This document shows positions 1-8,724 of a stretch of DNA of 30,267 bases, piece by piece. Where the stretch lies: positions 110,953 to 141,219 of the forward strand of contig DGSN01000032.1 in the NCBI GenBank assembly GCA_002393575.1. The letters are read 5' to 3'. Position 1 is the stretch's first letter; each line of letters opens with the position of its first letter. The position numbers and the translations under genes were made by a program. Origin of the DNA: Prevotellaceae bacterium UBA4361. GTDB taxonomy: Bacteria; Bacteroidota; Bacteroidia; Bacteroidales; Bacteroidaceae. The notes beneath the pieces were generated by a model. That model did not search any database. It had not been told where the DNA came from and was given only the letters and a program-made list of their open reading frames with translations.

Positions 1-195
1 AACAAGGAACAACGTAGTAAGCGAAGATCCTAAAAATCCTTTAAATCCCTGATTAAAAAGTCAAAGGTCGAAAGTCAAAAGTCAAAAGCGACCTTAGTCC
101 TTAGACCTCAGACCTTAGACATAAAAAGGACAAAGAACAAGGAACAACGCAGTAAGCGAAAATCCTAAGAAATCCTTTAAATCCCTGATTAAAAA
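1..195. repeat. Intergenic direct repeat pair upstream of amtB
   Basis: Positions 1-59 and 136-195 are near-identical copies of a ~59-nt sequence starting AACAAGGAACAACG and ending CCCTGATTAAAAA, differing at a few bases and one indel. The 76 bases between them contain smaller repeats (AAAGTCAAA-like and CCTTAGAC-like units). The left copy begins at the window edge, so the array may extend further. I see no gene and no clear TAnnTTTG promoter box in this stretch, although the amtB promoter could lie here or further left. Such repeats are common between genes in Bacteroidales; function unknown. Confidence 0.75.
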
Positions 196-205
196 CTAAA
201 AAAAA

Positions 206-1435
206 ATGACAACACTACTTACAACCACAATGATAGACAGTATCAGCGGAGTTGATACACTTTGGGTACTCCTGGGAGCCATGCTCGTATTTTGGATGCA
301 ACCAGGATTCGCACTCGTCGAAGCAGGCATGACACGTTCCAAGAACACCGCCAACATCCTCATGAAGAACTTCTGCGATTTCATGTGCGGCACCGTCCTG
401 TTCTGGATCGTCGGCTTCTCACTCATGTTCGGCACCGACCACGGCATCGTGGGATGGGACGGTTTTTTCTTCCGCAGCAATTTCGGCAACGACCAACTAC
501 CCGCCCCAGCGTTCTTCATCTTCCAAACCATGTTTTGCGCAACAGCAGCCACCATCGTCAGCGGAGCCATGGCAGAACGCACAAAATTCACCAACTACCT
601 TCTCTACTCCATCCTCATTTCCTCCATCGTCTATCCCGTTTCCGGCCATTGGGGTTGGGGCGGCGGATGGCTCTCCCAACTCGGATTCCACGACTTCGCC
701 GGCTCCACCATGGTTCATGCCTGTGGAGGCATGTTGGCACTCGCAGGAGCCATCGCCCTCGGACCCCGCATCGGAAAGTACGACAAGCAGAAGAAGAGTC
801 GAGCCATACCAGGCCACAACCTCGCACTCTGCGCCCTCGGTGTGTTCTGCCTGTGGGTAGGCTGGTTCGGATTCAACCCATGCAGCGAACTCAGCATCAC
901 AGGCGAAAGCGCCATACATAGCGCCCACGTCTTCATCACCACCAACATGGCAGCAGCGACAGGAGGAATGGCAGCACTCATCTACACGTGGCTCGTCGAT
1001 GGAAAGCCATCACTCTCCATGGTATGCAACGGCGTACTCGCAGGATTGGTAGGCATCACCGCAGGATGCGACTGCGTAGATATATGGGCATCAGCCATCA
1101 TCGGCATCATCACCTCCGTCATCATGTGCTGGAGCGTGTCCTTCATCGACAAGCGCCTCCACATCGACGACCCCGTTGGAGCCATCAGCGTACACGGCGT
1201 AGGAGGCATCGTCGGCACCATCCTCACAGGCGTATTCGTCAACCCTACCCTCAATGGCACCGTAACGGACGTTCGCACGCAGACCATTGGAGCTTTGGCA
1301 GTGTGCGTTTGGGCGTTCGTCATGGGACTCGCGATATTCTACGGACTGAAGAAGACCGTCGGCTTGCGCTGCGACAAACGAATCGAAGAAGAAGGACTCG
1401 ACGTGTATGAGCACGGCGAAACCTGCTACAACTGA
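206..1435 (+). CDS. amtB: Ammonium transporter (Amt/AmtB family)
   Basis: A 409-residue inner-membrane ammonium channel of the Amt/Mep/Rh family, normal in length. Family residues are visible: the aromatic gate region FQTMF (107-111), the GHWGWGGGWL signature, the conserved Asp in DFAG (D163), and the twin pore histidines H171 (VHACGG) and H330 (SVHGVGG). The C-terminal tail keeps the EEEGLDVYEHGE motif that in AmtB proteins couples the channel to the PII protein GlnK, but no PII gene lies beside it here. An ATG at 230 is an alternative start; 206 was kept because it follows an A-rich leader and is the longer ATG frame. It is 101 nt upstream of a small outer-membrane barrel gene and begins a nitrogen-assimilation block. 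The ammonium role is firm from the family; regulation is not visible. Confidence 0.96.
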   Translation: MTTLLTTTMIDSISGVDTLWVLLGAMLVFWMQPGFALVEAGMTRSKNTANILMKNFCDFMCGTVLFWIVGFSLMFGTDHGIVGWDGFFFRSNFGNDQLPAPAFFIFQTMFCATAATIVSGAMAERTKFTNYLLYSILISSIVYPVSGHWGWGGGWLSQLGFHDFAGSTMVHACGGMLALAGAIALGPRIGKYDKQKKSRAIPGHNLALCALGVFCLWVGWFGFNPCSELSITGESAIHSAHVFITTNMAAATGGMAALIYTWLVDGKPSLSMVCNGVLAGLVGITAGCDCVDIWASAIIGIITSVIMCWSVSFIDKRLHIDDPVGAISVHGVGGIVGTILTGVFVNPTLNGTVTDVRTQTIGALAVCVWAFVMGLAIFYGLKKTVGLRCDKRIEEEGLDVYEHGETCYN

Positions 1436-1536
1436 TCACATTCCTTTTGTTTTTAGACTAAATTTTTTCTTTATTAAATTGTTGAATGACATTTTTGTTG
1501 AATGATTTTTTTAATTTTATTTTAAGTATTGATTTT

Positions 1537-2253
1537 ATGAAAAAGGTAAAAAGATTTTTCACGATGGTCATGGCGGCATTAGCGTATGCCGCCCCAACCA
1601 TTGCACAAGACAAAGCGGAAGCTACAGTGTCATCCAGCTTCGTGAACCAGTACATCTGGCGTGGTCTCGACCTCGGAAGCGTAGCCCTGCAACCCACCCT
1701 GGGAGTCGCCTACCACGGAGTGAGTCTCACAGCATGGGGCAGCGTCGGACTTGCCAACCCCTCCGACACCAAGGAATTCGACCTCACTCTTGCATACGCC
1801 GCAGGACACCTCAACGTAGGCATCACCGATTATTGGTTCTCTGCGGGACTCGATCCACAAAACCGCTATTTCAAATACGATGCCCACGGCACGAACCACG
1901 TATTCGAAGCCAATGCAGGCTACGACTTCGGCATAGCCAATTTGCAGGCATACGTTAATTTCGCTGGCAACGACGGATTGAACAAGAACGAACACAGAGC
2001 CTATTCCACCTACGTAGAACTCAGCGCACCATTCCGCCTCGCCTCCTGCCATGCATCAGCCACACTTGGTGCCGTACCCATGTCAACCACATTTTATGGC
2101 ACAACAGGATTCTCCATCACCAACATCACGCTGAAAGCAAGCAAAGACATCAAGATAACAGAATCATTCTCACTCCCCGTCTTTGCGCAACTCACCGCCA
2201 ATCCATCCTCTCAAAAGGCCTACTTCGTTTTCGGATTCACACTACAGCCATAA
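1537..2253 (+). CDS. Small outer-membrane beta-barrel, TorF/Gcw_chp-like putative porin
   Basis: A 238-residue protein with a Sec signal peptide (MKKVKRFF..., predicted cleavage after PTIAQ) followed by alternating hydrophobic/polar strands typical of a small outer-membrane barrel. The early SSSFVNQYIWRGLDLG segment resembles the YxxRG motif of the TorF/Gcw_chp (PF09694) putative porins, and the protein ends in an aromatic-rich strand (AYFVFGFTLQP). An in-frame upstream ATG at 1486 would add 17 residues ahead of the signal peptide, so 1537 is preferred. It follows amtB by 101 nt on the same strand and is closed by a hairpin, suggesting a two-gene unit in which this barrel might let small nitrogen compounds across the outer membrane. 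That role is inferred from position only; family function is unknown. Confidence 0.7.
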   Translation: MKKVKRFFTMVMAALAYAAPTIAQDKAEATVSSSFVNQYIWRGLDLGSVALQPTLGVAYHGVSLTAWGSVGLANPSDTKEFDLTLAYAAGHLNVGITDYWFSAGLDPQNRYFKYDAHGTNHVFEANAGYDFGIANLQAYVNFAGNDGLNKNEHRAYSTYVELSAPFRLASCHASATLGAVPMSTTFYGTTGFSITNITLKASKDIKITESFSLPVFAQLTANPSSQKAYFVFGFTLQP

Positions 2254-2308
2254 AGAGGCAGGAATAGGATTCATACTGCCTCAGAAAATCTAAAAAAGAA
2301 GACAGATT

Positions 2309-2349
2309 TCAAATTGAAAGCAAACACATGTTGTTTGCTTTCAATTTGA
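2309..2349 (+). terminator. Hairpin after the TorF-like gene
   Basis: A perfect 17-bp inverted repeat, arms 2309-2325 and 2333-2349 around a 7-nt loop, starts 55 nt after the stop codon at 2253. The stem is AT-rich at its base and no separate T-run follows, so it could terminate or stabilise the message. It separates the amtB unit from the gltB promoter. Confidence 0.55.
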
Positions 2350-2445
2350 TAGCACAAAATGCAATTTAGATGACAGTCCGTAATCGAAGAACAAAAAGTA
2401 GGTACACGACCCGTATTTAAAAAGTCATTTTGAAAGGAAAATAGC

Positions 2446-2453
2446 TACCTTTG
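2446..2453 (+). promoter_or_regulatory. gltB promoter, -7 box
   Basis: TACCTTTG matches the Bacteroidetes housekeeping sigma -7 consensus TAnnTTTG. No TTTG sits at the ideal -33 distance; the nearest is at 2429-2432, which is too close. The predicted start of transcription near 2460 leaves a ~23-nt leader before the ATG at 2483 and argues against the in-frame TTG at 2462 as start codon. Confidence 0.55.
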
Positions 2454-2482
2454 CAGACAAATTGCAACGTAAAACGCGAGAT

Positions 2483-5400
2483 ATGACAACAAAACGTAAA
2501 CAAAAAGAAGAGGAAATAGGACTCTACCAAAGCCAGTATGAACACGATGCTTGCGGTGTAGGCATGGTGGTGAACATACATGGTGCGAAGAGTCACCAAC
2601 TGGTGGACGATGCACTGAAGGTGTTGGAAAACATGCGGCATCGCGGTGCGGAAATCGGAAAGGACGGCGATGGCGCAGGAGTGATGGTGCAGATTCCTCA
2701 CGAATTCATCTTGCTCCAGGGCATCCCGGTGCCCGAAAAGGGACACTATGGCACGGGGCTGGTGTTTCTTCCGAAAGACACAGAACGCCAACAGGAGATT
2801 TTGAGTGTCATCATCGAAGAGGTGGAACGAGAAGGCTTACAACTCATGCACCTTCGCACCGTTCCTACTCGCTCCGACTGTCTCGGAGAAAGGGCGCACT
2901 CCACGGAGCCGGACGTGAAGCAATTGTTCATCATTGCTACTGAGACGACGGCGGATGCGTCCGAAACGCGTCGGAGTCTTCCTGTCCTGCTTTATTTGAT
3001 TAGGAAAAGGATTGAGCGTCGCATTGCCGACAAGGATTTCTACATTTGTTCGCTGAGTACCCAGAATATCGTTTATAAGGGTATGTTGTCGAGTGTGCAG
3101 CTGCGGCAGTACTTCCCCGACTTGTCGAACCCCTACTTTACCAGCGGCCTGGCACTGGTGCACTCTCGTTTCAGCACGAACACGTTCCCGACGTGGTCGT
3201 TGGCTCAGCCGTTCCGCCTGATGGCGCATAATGGTGAAATCAACACGATTCGCGGCAACAGGGGATGGATGAAGGCTCGCGAGAGCGTGCTGAGCAGCGA
3301 GCTGCTGGGCGATGTGAGCGGCATCTCGCCCATCGTGGAGGCTGGGATGAGCGACTCGGCGAGTCTGGACAACGTGCTGGAGTTCCTGGTCATGTCGGGT
3401 CTGAGCCTGCCTCATGCGATGGCGGTGCTGGTGCCTGAGTCGTTCAACGACAAGAATCCGATTTCGGAGGAGCTGAAGGCGTTCTACGAATACCATTCGA
3501 TTCTGATGGAGCCTTGGGACGGTCCTGCTGCGCTGCTGTTCAGCGACGGTCGCTTTGCCGGGGGTATGCTCGACCGCAACGGTCTGCGTCCTGCGCGATA
3601 CACCATCACCAAGAATGGCATGATGGTGGTGGCGTCGGAGGTAGGGGTGATGGACTTCGACCCTGCGGAAGTGACGGAGAAGGGTCGCTTGGAGCCTGGC
3701 AAGATTCTGCTGGTGGACACGCTGGAGGGACGCATCTATTACGATGGTGAAATCAAACAGCAGCTCGCCTCGGAGCATCCTTACCGCCAGTGGCTTTCCA
3801 CGAACCGCATCGAGCTGGAGAAGTTGCGAAGCGGGAGAAAGGCGGTGAACGCTGTGGACGACTTGTTGCAGAAGGAACGCTGGTTCGGTTTCAGCGAGGA
3901 GGACATCTCCGCGACGGTGGTTCCGATGGCGACGACGGGTCAGGAGCCTACGGCTGCCATGGGCAACGACACGCCTTTGGCTGTGCTCTCGCCGCGTCCG
4001 CAGCTATTCTTCAACTATTTCCGCCAGCAGTTTGCGCAGGTGACGAATCCTGCCATCGACTCCATCCGCGAGAACCTGGTGATGTCGCTCACGGAGTATG
4101 TAGGACGCGTGGGCCACGGCATCCTCCATGCCGACGAGTCGAACTGCAAGATGGTGCGCCTGCCTCACCCTGTGCTGAACAATGGGCAGATGGACATGCT
4201 CTGCCACATCCAATACAAGGGTTTCAACACGGCGAAAATCGGCTTGGGCTTTTCCTCCCGTGGCGGTGTGGCACTGGGTGAGGCGCTCGACAGGATTTGC
4301 CACGAGGCTGAAAAGGCGGTGGACGAGGGCTGCAACTACATCATCCTGACGGACAGGGACACGGAGGGTCCTTTCATTCCTTCGCTGCTGGCTGTGTCGG
4401 CTGTCCACCACTATCTCATGGAGGTGGGCAAGCGTGTGCAGACGGCGCTGATTGTGGAGAGCGGTGAGATTCGCGAAACGATGCACGCTGCGCTGCTTTT
4501 GGGCTACGGTGCTTCGGCGCTATGTCCTTACATGGTGTTTGCGATTCTGGACGAGTTGGTGAAGCGTGGAAAGATTCAGGAGGATTATGCCACGGCTGAG
4601 AGGAACTACATTGAGGCGGTGAAGAAGGGGCTGTTCAAACTGATGGCGAAGATGGGCATCTCGACGATTCGCTCTTACAGGGGTGCAAAGATTTTTGAGA
4701 GCATCGGTCTGAACGAGCATCTGCTACGCAAGTATTTCGGTACGGAGGTGAGTACCGTGGGAGGCGTGGGGCTGGAGAAGATTGCCCACGATGCGGAACT
4801 GTTTTACGAAAGCGGCAAGGAAAGCGTGAGCGGCACGACGGGGTTCCTCGCCCATGCTGGCCAGTTCAGCTGGCGCAAGGATGGCATCCAACACGCTTGG
4901 AATCCAGCCACGATTGCTGCTTTGCAGTTGGCTTGCAGACGGGGGAATTACGGAAAATACAAGGAATTCACGAAGCTGGTGGACGAGAAGGAGGAACCCA
5001 TCTTCATCCGCGACGTGTTGGGCTTCAGGAAGCAGCCCATCGACATCGACGAGGTGGAACCTGTGGAGCGCATCGTGAAGCACTTTGTGACGGGTGCTAT
5101 GTCGTTTGGTGCTTTGAGCAAGGAGGCGCACGAAGCCATCTGCTTGGCGATGAACCGTCTGGGCAGTCGCAGCAATACGGGCGAAGGGGGTGAGGACGCT
5201 ATGCGTTTCGATGCAAGCGTGGACGGAGTGAGCCTGAGCAGCAAGACAAAGCAGATTGCGAGCGGACGCTTCGGGGTGACGACGGAATACTTGGTGAACG
5301 CGGAGGAGCTGCAAATCAAGGTGGCTCAGGGTGCGAAGCCTGGCGAAGGGGGTCAGTTGCCTGGATTCAAGGTGAACGAAATCATTGCCCGCACCCGCCA

Positions 5401-6958
5401 TTCCATTCCAGGCATTTCGCTCATTTCTCCTCCTCCTCATCACGACATCTACAGCATTGAGGACTTGGCGCAACTCATCTTCGACCTCCGCAACGTGAAC
5501 CCATCGGCTGCCATCAGTGTGAAACTCGTGGCTGAAAGCGGTGTGGGCACCATTGCGGCTGGTGTGGCAAAGGCCAAAGCCGACCTCATCGTTATCAGTG
5601 GTGCTGAAGGTGGCACGGGTGCATCGCCTGCCAGTTCGATGCGCTTTGCGGGCATATCGCCCGAAATTGGTCTGAGCGAGACGCAGCAGACGCTCGTGAA
5701 AAACGGTCTGCGTTCAAGGGTGCGCCTGCAGGTGGATGGACAAATCAAGACGGGACGCGACGTGATTCTGATGGCTTTGCTGGGTGCGGACGAATTTGGT
5801 TTTGGCACAACGGCTCTCATCGTGCTGGGCTGTGTGATGATGCGCAAATGCAACAAGAACACTTGCCCGATGGGTGTGGCTACGCAGGATCCGCAACTGC
5901 GTGCGCATTTCATGGGACGTGCCGACCATCTGGTGAACTATTTCAGGTTCTTGGCGCAGGAGGTCAGGGAGTATCTGGCGCTGTTAGGTGCCAGGAGCTT
6001 GGACGACATCATTGGGCACACGGAATTGATTACGCAGAGGGAGTCGGTGCTGGACTTGAACCGCCTGTTGCACAGGGAAGAGGGCATCTTGCACCACACG
6101 GAGGATGCGACATACGGTTGGGACGATGTGCTCGACGTGCAAATGACGAAGGCGGCTCGGCTTGCCATCGAACAACAGGAAGAGGTGCGACTCGACTATG
6201 CCATCAAAAACACGAACCGCGCTGTGGGTGCGATGCTTTCGGGCTCCATCGCCAAGCGATACGGCAACGTAGGTCTGCCCGACGACACGATTAACGTGAA
6301 GTTCAAAGGGTCGGCAGGACAGAGTTTCGGTGCGTTCCTGGTACACGGAGTGAGTTTCAAACTCGAAGGGGAGACGAACGACTACTTTGCCAAGGGGCTG
6401 TCGGGTGGACGCATCGCCATCCTGCCTCCAGTGAGGAGCAAATTCCGCGCTGAAAAAAACATCATCGCTGGCAACACGGGTCTATACGGAGCGACGAGTG
6501 GCGAACTCTACGTGAACGGTAAGGTGGGCGAACGCTTCGGTGTGAGGAACTCGGGGGCGATTGCTGTGATTGAAGGTGCTGGCGACCACTGCTGCGAATA
6601 CATGACGGGTGGTCGCGTGGTGGTGCTGGGCGAAACAGGTCGCAATTTTGCGGCTGGCATGAGTGGTGGTGTAGCATACGTGTGGGACAAGAAAGGCACG
6701 TTCGACTACTACTGCAATATGGACATGGTGGAAATCAGTCTTGTGGAGGAAAGCCAGCATCGGAAAGAACTGCACGAACTGATACGCCAGCACTATCTCT
6801 ACACGGGTTCGAACTTGGCTCGCACGATGCTCGACGACTGGTCTCGCTATGTGGAGCAATTCATACAAGTGGTCCCAATCGAGTACAAGCGTGTGCTGCA
6901 AGAGGAACAAATGAGAAAGCTGCAGCAGAAAATCGCTGACGTGCAGAGAGAGTTTTAA
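2483..6958 (+). CDS. gltB: Glutamate synthase, large subunit
   Basis: A 1491-residue ferredoxin/NADPH-type glutamate synthase large subunit that converts glutamine plus 2-oxoglutarate to two glutamates together with GltD. The domain order is normal: an N-terminal Ntn glutaminase whose catalytic Cys24 (HDACGVG) follows a 23-residue propeptide and which has the HNGEIN oxyanion motif; a central domain; the FMN synthase domain; [3Fe-4S] ligands C1117, C1123 and C1128 in the CxxxxxCxxxxC pattern; and a C-terminal GXGXG domain. Length agrees with the E. coli enzyme. The ATG at 2483 is preferred over the TTG at 2462, which lies at the predicted transcription start. It is followed after 222 nt, mostly filled by a palindromic repeat, by gltD. 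Identification is firm. Confidence 0.97.
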   Translation: MTTKRKQKEEEIGLYQSQYEHDACGVGMVVNIHGAKSHQLVDDALKVLENMRHRGAEIGKDGDGAGVMVQIPHEFILLQGIPVPEKGHYGTGLVFLPKDTERQQEILSVIIEEVEREGLQLMHLRTVPTRSDCLGERAHSTEPDVKQLFIIATETTADASETRRSLPVLLYLIRKRIERRIADKDFYICSLSTQNIVYKGMLSSVQLRQYFPDLSNPYFTSGLALVHSRFSTNTFPTWSLAQPFRLMAHNGEINTIRGNRGWMKARESVLSSELLGDVSGISPIVEAGMSDSASLDNVLEFLVMSGLSLPHAMAVLVPESFNDKNPISEELKAFYEYHSILMEPWDGPAALLFSDGRFAGGMLDRNGLRPARYTITKNGMMVVASEVGVMDFDPAEVTEKGRLEPGKILLVDTLEGRIYYDGEIKQQLASEHPYRQWLSTNRIELEKLRSGRKAVNAVDDLLQKERWFGFSEEDISATVVPMATTGQEPTAAMGNDTPLAVLSPRPQLFFNYFRQQFAQVTNPAIDSIRENLVMSLTEYVGRVGHGILHADESNCKMVRLPHPVLNNGQMDMLCHIQYKGFNTAKIGLGFSSRGGVALGEALDRICHEAEKAVDEGCNYIILTDRDTEGPFIPSLLAVSAVHHYLMEVGKRVQTALIVESGEIRETMHAALLLGYGASALCPYMVFAILDELVKRGKIQEDYATAERNYIEAVKKGLFKLMAKMGISTIRSYRGAKIFESIGLNEHLLRKYFGTEVSTVGGVGLEKIAHDAELFYESGKESVSGTTGFLAHAGQFSWRKDGIQHAWNPATIAALQLACRRGNYGKYKEFTKLVDEKEEPIFIRDVLGFRKQPIDIDEVEPVERIVKHFVTGAMSFGALSKEAHEAICLAMNRLGSRSNTGEGGEDAMRFDASVDGVSLSSKTKQIASGRFGVTTEYLVNAEELQIKVAQGAKPGEGGQLPGFKVNEIIARTRHSIPGISLISPPPHHDIYSIEDLAQLIFDLRNVNPSAAISVKLVAESGVGTIAAGVAKAKADLIVISGAEGGTGASPASSMRFAGISPEIGLSETQQTLVKNGLRSRVRLQVDGQIKTGRDVILMALLGADEFGFGTTALIVLGCVMMRKCNKNTCPMGVATQDPQLRAHFMGRADHLVNYFRFLAQEVREYLALLGARSLDDIIGHTELITQRESVLDLNRLLHREEGILHHTEDATYGWDDVLDVQMTKAARLAIEQQEEVRLDYAIKNTNRAVGAMLSGSIAKRYGNVGLPDDTINVKFKGSAGQSFGAFLVHGVSFKLEGETNDYFAKGLSGGRIAILPPVRSKFRAEKNIIAGNTGLYGATSGELYVNGKVGERFGVRNSGAIAVIEGAGDHCCEYMTGGRVVVLGETGRNFAAGMSGGVAYVWDKKGTFDYYCNMDMVEISLVEESQHRKELHELIRQHYLYTGSNLARTMLDDWSRYVEQFIQVVPIEYKRVLQEEQMRKLQQKIADVQREF

Positions 6959-6964
6959 AGAAGG

Positions 6965-7153
6965 GACCCACTCAGAAGACCTTCCCCAGCCCTCCCTGTG
7001 AGGGTGGGAGTGAAAAGTGAAAAACGAAAAGTGAAAAATTCGCAAACAAACCGGACGGCATTTTTAACTTTCAACTTTTCACTTTTCACTTTCAAGCCGG
7101 GTGACTACTCCCTCCCTCACAGGGAGGACTGGGGAGGGTCTTCTGGAAGGGTC
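6965..7153. repeat. Palindromic MITE-like element, copy A (gltB-gltD)
   Basis: A 189-bp element with imperfect terminal inverted repeats of about 46 bp (6965-7010 against 7108-7153; core CCCAGCCCTCCCTGTGAGGG). Its interior is shared with a second copy at 8543-8705, including the stretch ATTCGCAAACAAACCGGACG and runs of AAAGTGAAAA / TTTTCACTTT that are themselves inversely repeated. It begins 6 nt after the gltB stop and holds no open reading frame of its own. It may be a non-autonomous mobile or REP-like element; in RNA it would fold into a long stem between gltB and gltD. Confidence 0.85.
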
Positions 7154-7180
7154 TAATAATTATTTGATTTTAAAATAAAG

Positions 7181-8542
7181 ATGAAAGAAGAATCAATAAA
7201 AACGAAAGCACCGTTCTTGGCAATTCATCGTCAGGAAGCTGGCTATCGCCCCATACATGACCGGATCCACGACTTCGGCGAAGTGGAGCAGACTTTGAAC
7301 ACCAACGACCGCCGACAACAAGCTGCTCGCTGCATGGACTGCGGCGTACCGTTTTGTCATTGGGCTTGTCCGTTAGGCAACAAGGCTCCTGAATGGAACA
7401 AGGCTCTGCACAAGGGCGACTGGGAATTGGCTTATTTGCTGCTCTCTGCCACAAACCCTTTCCCTGAATTCACGGGGCGCATCTGTCCCGCTCTTTGCGA
7501 GAAGGCTTGTGTGCTCAACCTCTTCGACCATGAGCCAACGACGAATCGCGAAAATGAATGTGCCATCACGGAAATGGCTTTTCAAGAGAAATACATTCCT
7601 GTCTTCCACCACATCCGCAACGGGAAGAGTGTGGCAGTCGTAGGTGCTGGTCCTGCTGGACTGGCTGCGGCAAACGACCTCAACAGGATGGGCTATGAGG
7701 TGACTGTATATGAAAAGAACGAAGCGGCTGGCGGTTTGCTGCGCTACGGCATCCCGAATTTCAAACTGAACAAGGCCATCATTGACAGAAGAATTGCCCT
7801 GCTGGAAGAGGAAGGCATTAAGTTCTGGTACGGCATGGACATCCAATCGACCGACGAACTGCAAGGGAAGTTTGACGCAGTGGTCGTTGCAACAGGAACG
7901 CCTACGGCAAGGGACTTGAAGGTACCTGGGCGAGAACTGAAAGGCGTACATTTTGCGCTCGAATTGCTGGCGCAGCAAAACCGTGTGCTGGCAGGCATGG
8001 AATACGGAAAGGATGAGCGCATCACTGCCAAGGGGAAGCATGTGCTGGTCATAGGCGGTGGCGACACGGGAAGCGACTGCATCGGCACGGCTCATCGACA
8101 GGGTGCAAAGAGCGTGACTCAGATTGAAATCATGCCCAAGCCTCCTGTTGGTCCTGACGACCCAAAGAATCCTTGGCCAAACTTCCCGCGCACATTCAAG
8201 ACGACATCGTCGCACGAAGAAGGTTGCACTCGCCGCTGGAACATCAACACGCTGGAATTCTTGGGCAAGGAAGGACAGCTGACGGGTGTGAAAGTGCAAG
8301 AGATAGCATGGAAGCCCAATCCCGACGGCGGCCGTCCACTGATGGTTGCGAACGGAGAACCCGAAATCATCAAGGCGGAGCTGGTGCTGTTGGCAATGGG
8401 ATTTCTGAAACCCGAACTACCAGAAAGTCAAGGCAATGTGTTCTACTGTGGCGATGCTCTGAATGGGGCAAGCCTCGTGGTCAAAGCCATTGCCAGCGGT
8501 AAGCAGGCAGCAAGGGAAGTGAATTTGGTAAGTGAAAAATAG
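7181..8542 (+). CDS. gltD: Glutamate synthase, small subunit
   Basis: A 453-residue FAD/NADPH-binding partner of GltB that passes electrons from NADPH to the large subunit. The N-terminal iron-sulfur region shows the cysteines C51, C54, C59, C63, C102, C106 and C110 (CMDCGVPFCHWAC and CPALCEKAC). The FAD motif GAGPAG lies at 155-160 and the NADPH motif GGGDTGSD begins at about 292, with a final CGDALNGASLVVKAI segment typical of the family. The length is close to E. coli GltD (472). The ATG at 7181 follows an A/T-rich leader (AAAATAAAG). The gene is bracketed on both sides by copies of the same palindromic repeat but the reading frame is intact. Confidence 0.96.
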   Translation: MKEESIKTKAPFLAIHRQEAGYRPIHDRIHDFGEVEQTLNTNDRRQQAARCMDCGVPFCHWACPLGNKAPEWNKALHKGDWELAYLLLSATNPFPEFTGRICPALCEKACVLNLFDHEPTTNRENECAITEMAFQEKYIPVFHHIRNGKSVAVVGAGPAGLAAANDLNRMGYEVTVYEKNEAAGGLLRYGIPNFKLNKAIIDRRIALLEEEGIKFWYGMDIQSTDELQGKFDAVVVATGTPTARDLKVPGRELKGVHFALELLAQQNRVLAGMEYGKDERITAKGKHVLVIGGGDTGSDCIGTAHRQGAKSVTQIEIMPKPPVGPDDPKNPWPNFPRTFKTTSSHEEGCTRRWNINTLEFLGKEGQLTGVKVQEIAWKPNPDGGRPLMVANGEPEIIKAELVLLAMGFLKPELPESQGNVFYCGDALNGASLVVKAIASGKQAAREVNLVSEK

Positions 8543-8705
8543 AGACCCTCCCCAGCCCTCCCTGTGAGGGAGGGAGGAAAGTGAAAAACGAAAAGTGAAT
8601 AATTCGCAAACAAACCGGACGGCATTTTTAACTTTCAACTTTTCACTTTTCATTTTCAAGCCGGGTGACTACTTCCTCCCTCACAGGGAGGGCTGGGGAG
8701 GGTCT
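8543..8705. repeat. Palindromic MITE-like element, copy B (gltD-pyrG)
   Basis: A 163-bp element directly after the gltD stop codon, with perfect 31-bp terminal inverted repeats (8543-8573 and 8675-8705). Its interior closely matches copy A at 6965-7153. It ends 19 nt before the pyrG ATG, so in a gltBD-pyrG transcript it would form a large stem in the pyrG leader. An open frame from 8665 runs from inside the repeat into pyrG, which could lead automated callers to a false N-terminal extension. Confidence 0.88.
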
Positions 8706-8724
8706 AATAATAAGAAAAAGTTGC

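Noticed and set aside
1479..1505. Two TTGTTGAATGA repeats between amtB and the barrel gene, considered as an operator
   Set aside because: The repeats are 11 nt, 16 nt apart, in very T-rich DNA; too little to support a binding site.
2462..2482. TTG start extending gltB by 7 codons
   Set aside because: The TTG sits at the transcription start predicted from the -7 box at 2446-2453, and an ATG follows at 2483 with a leader length like that of other genes here.
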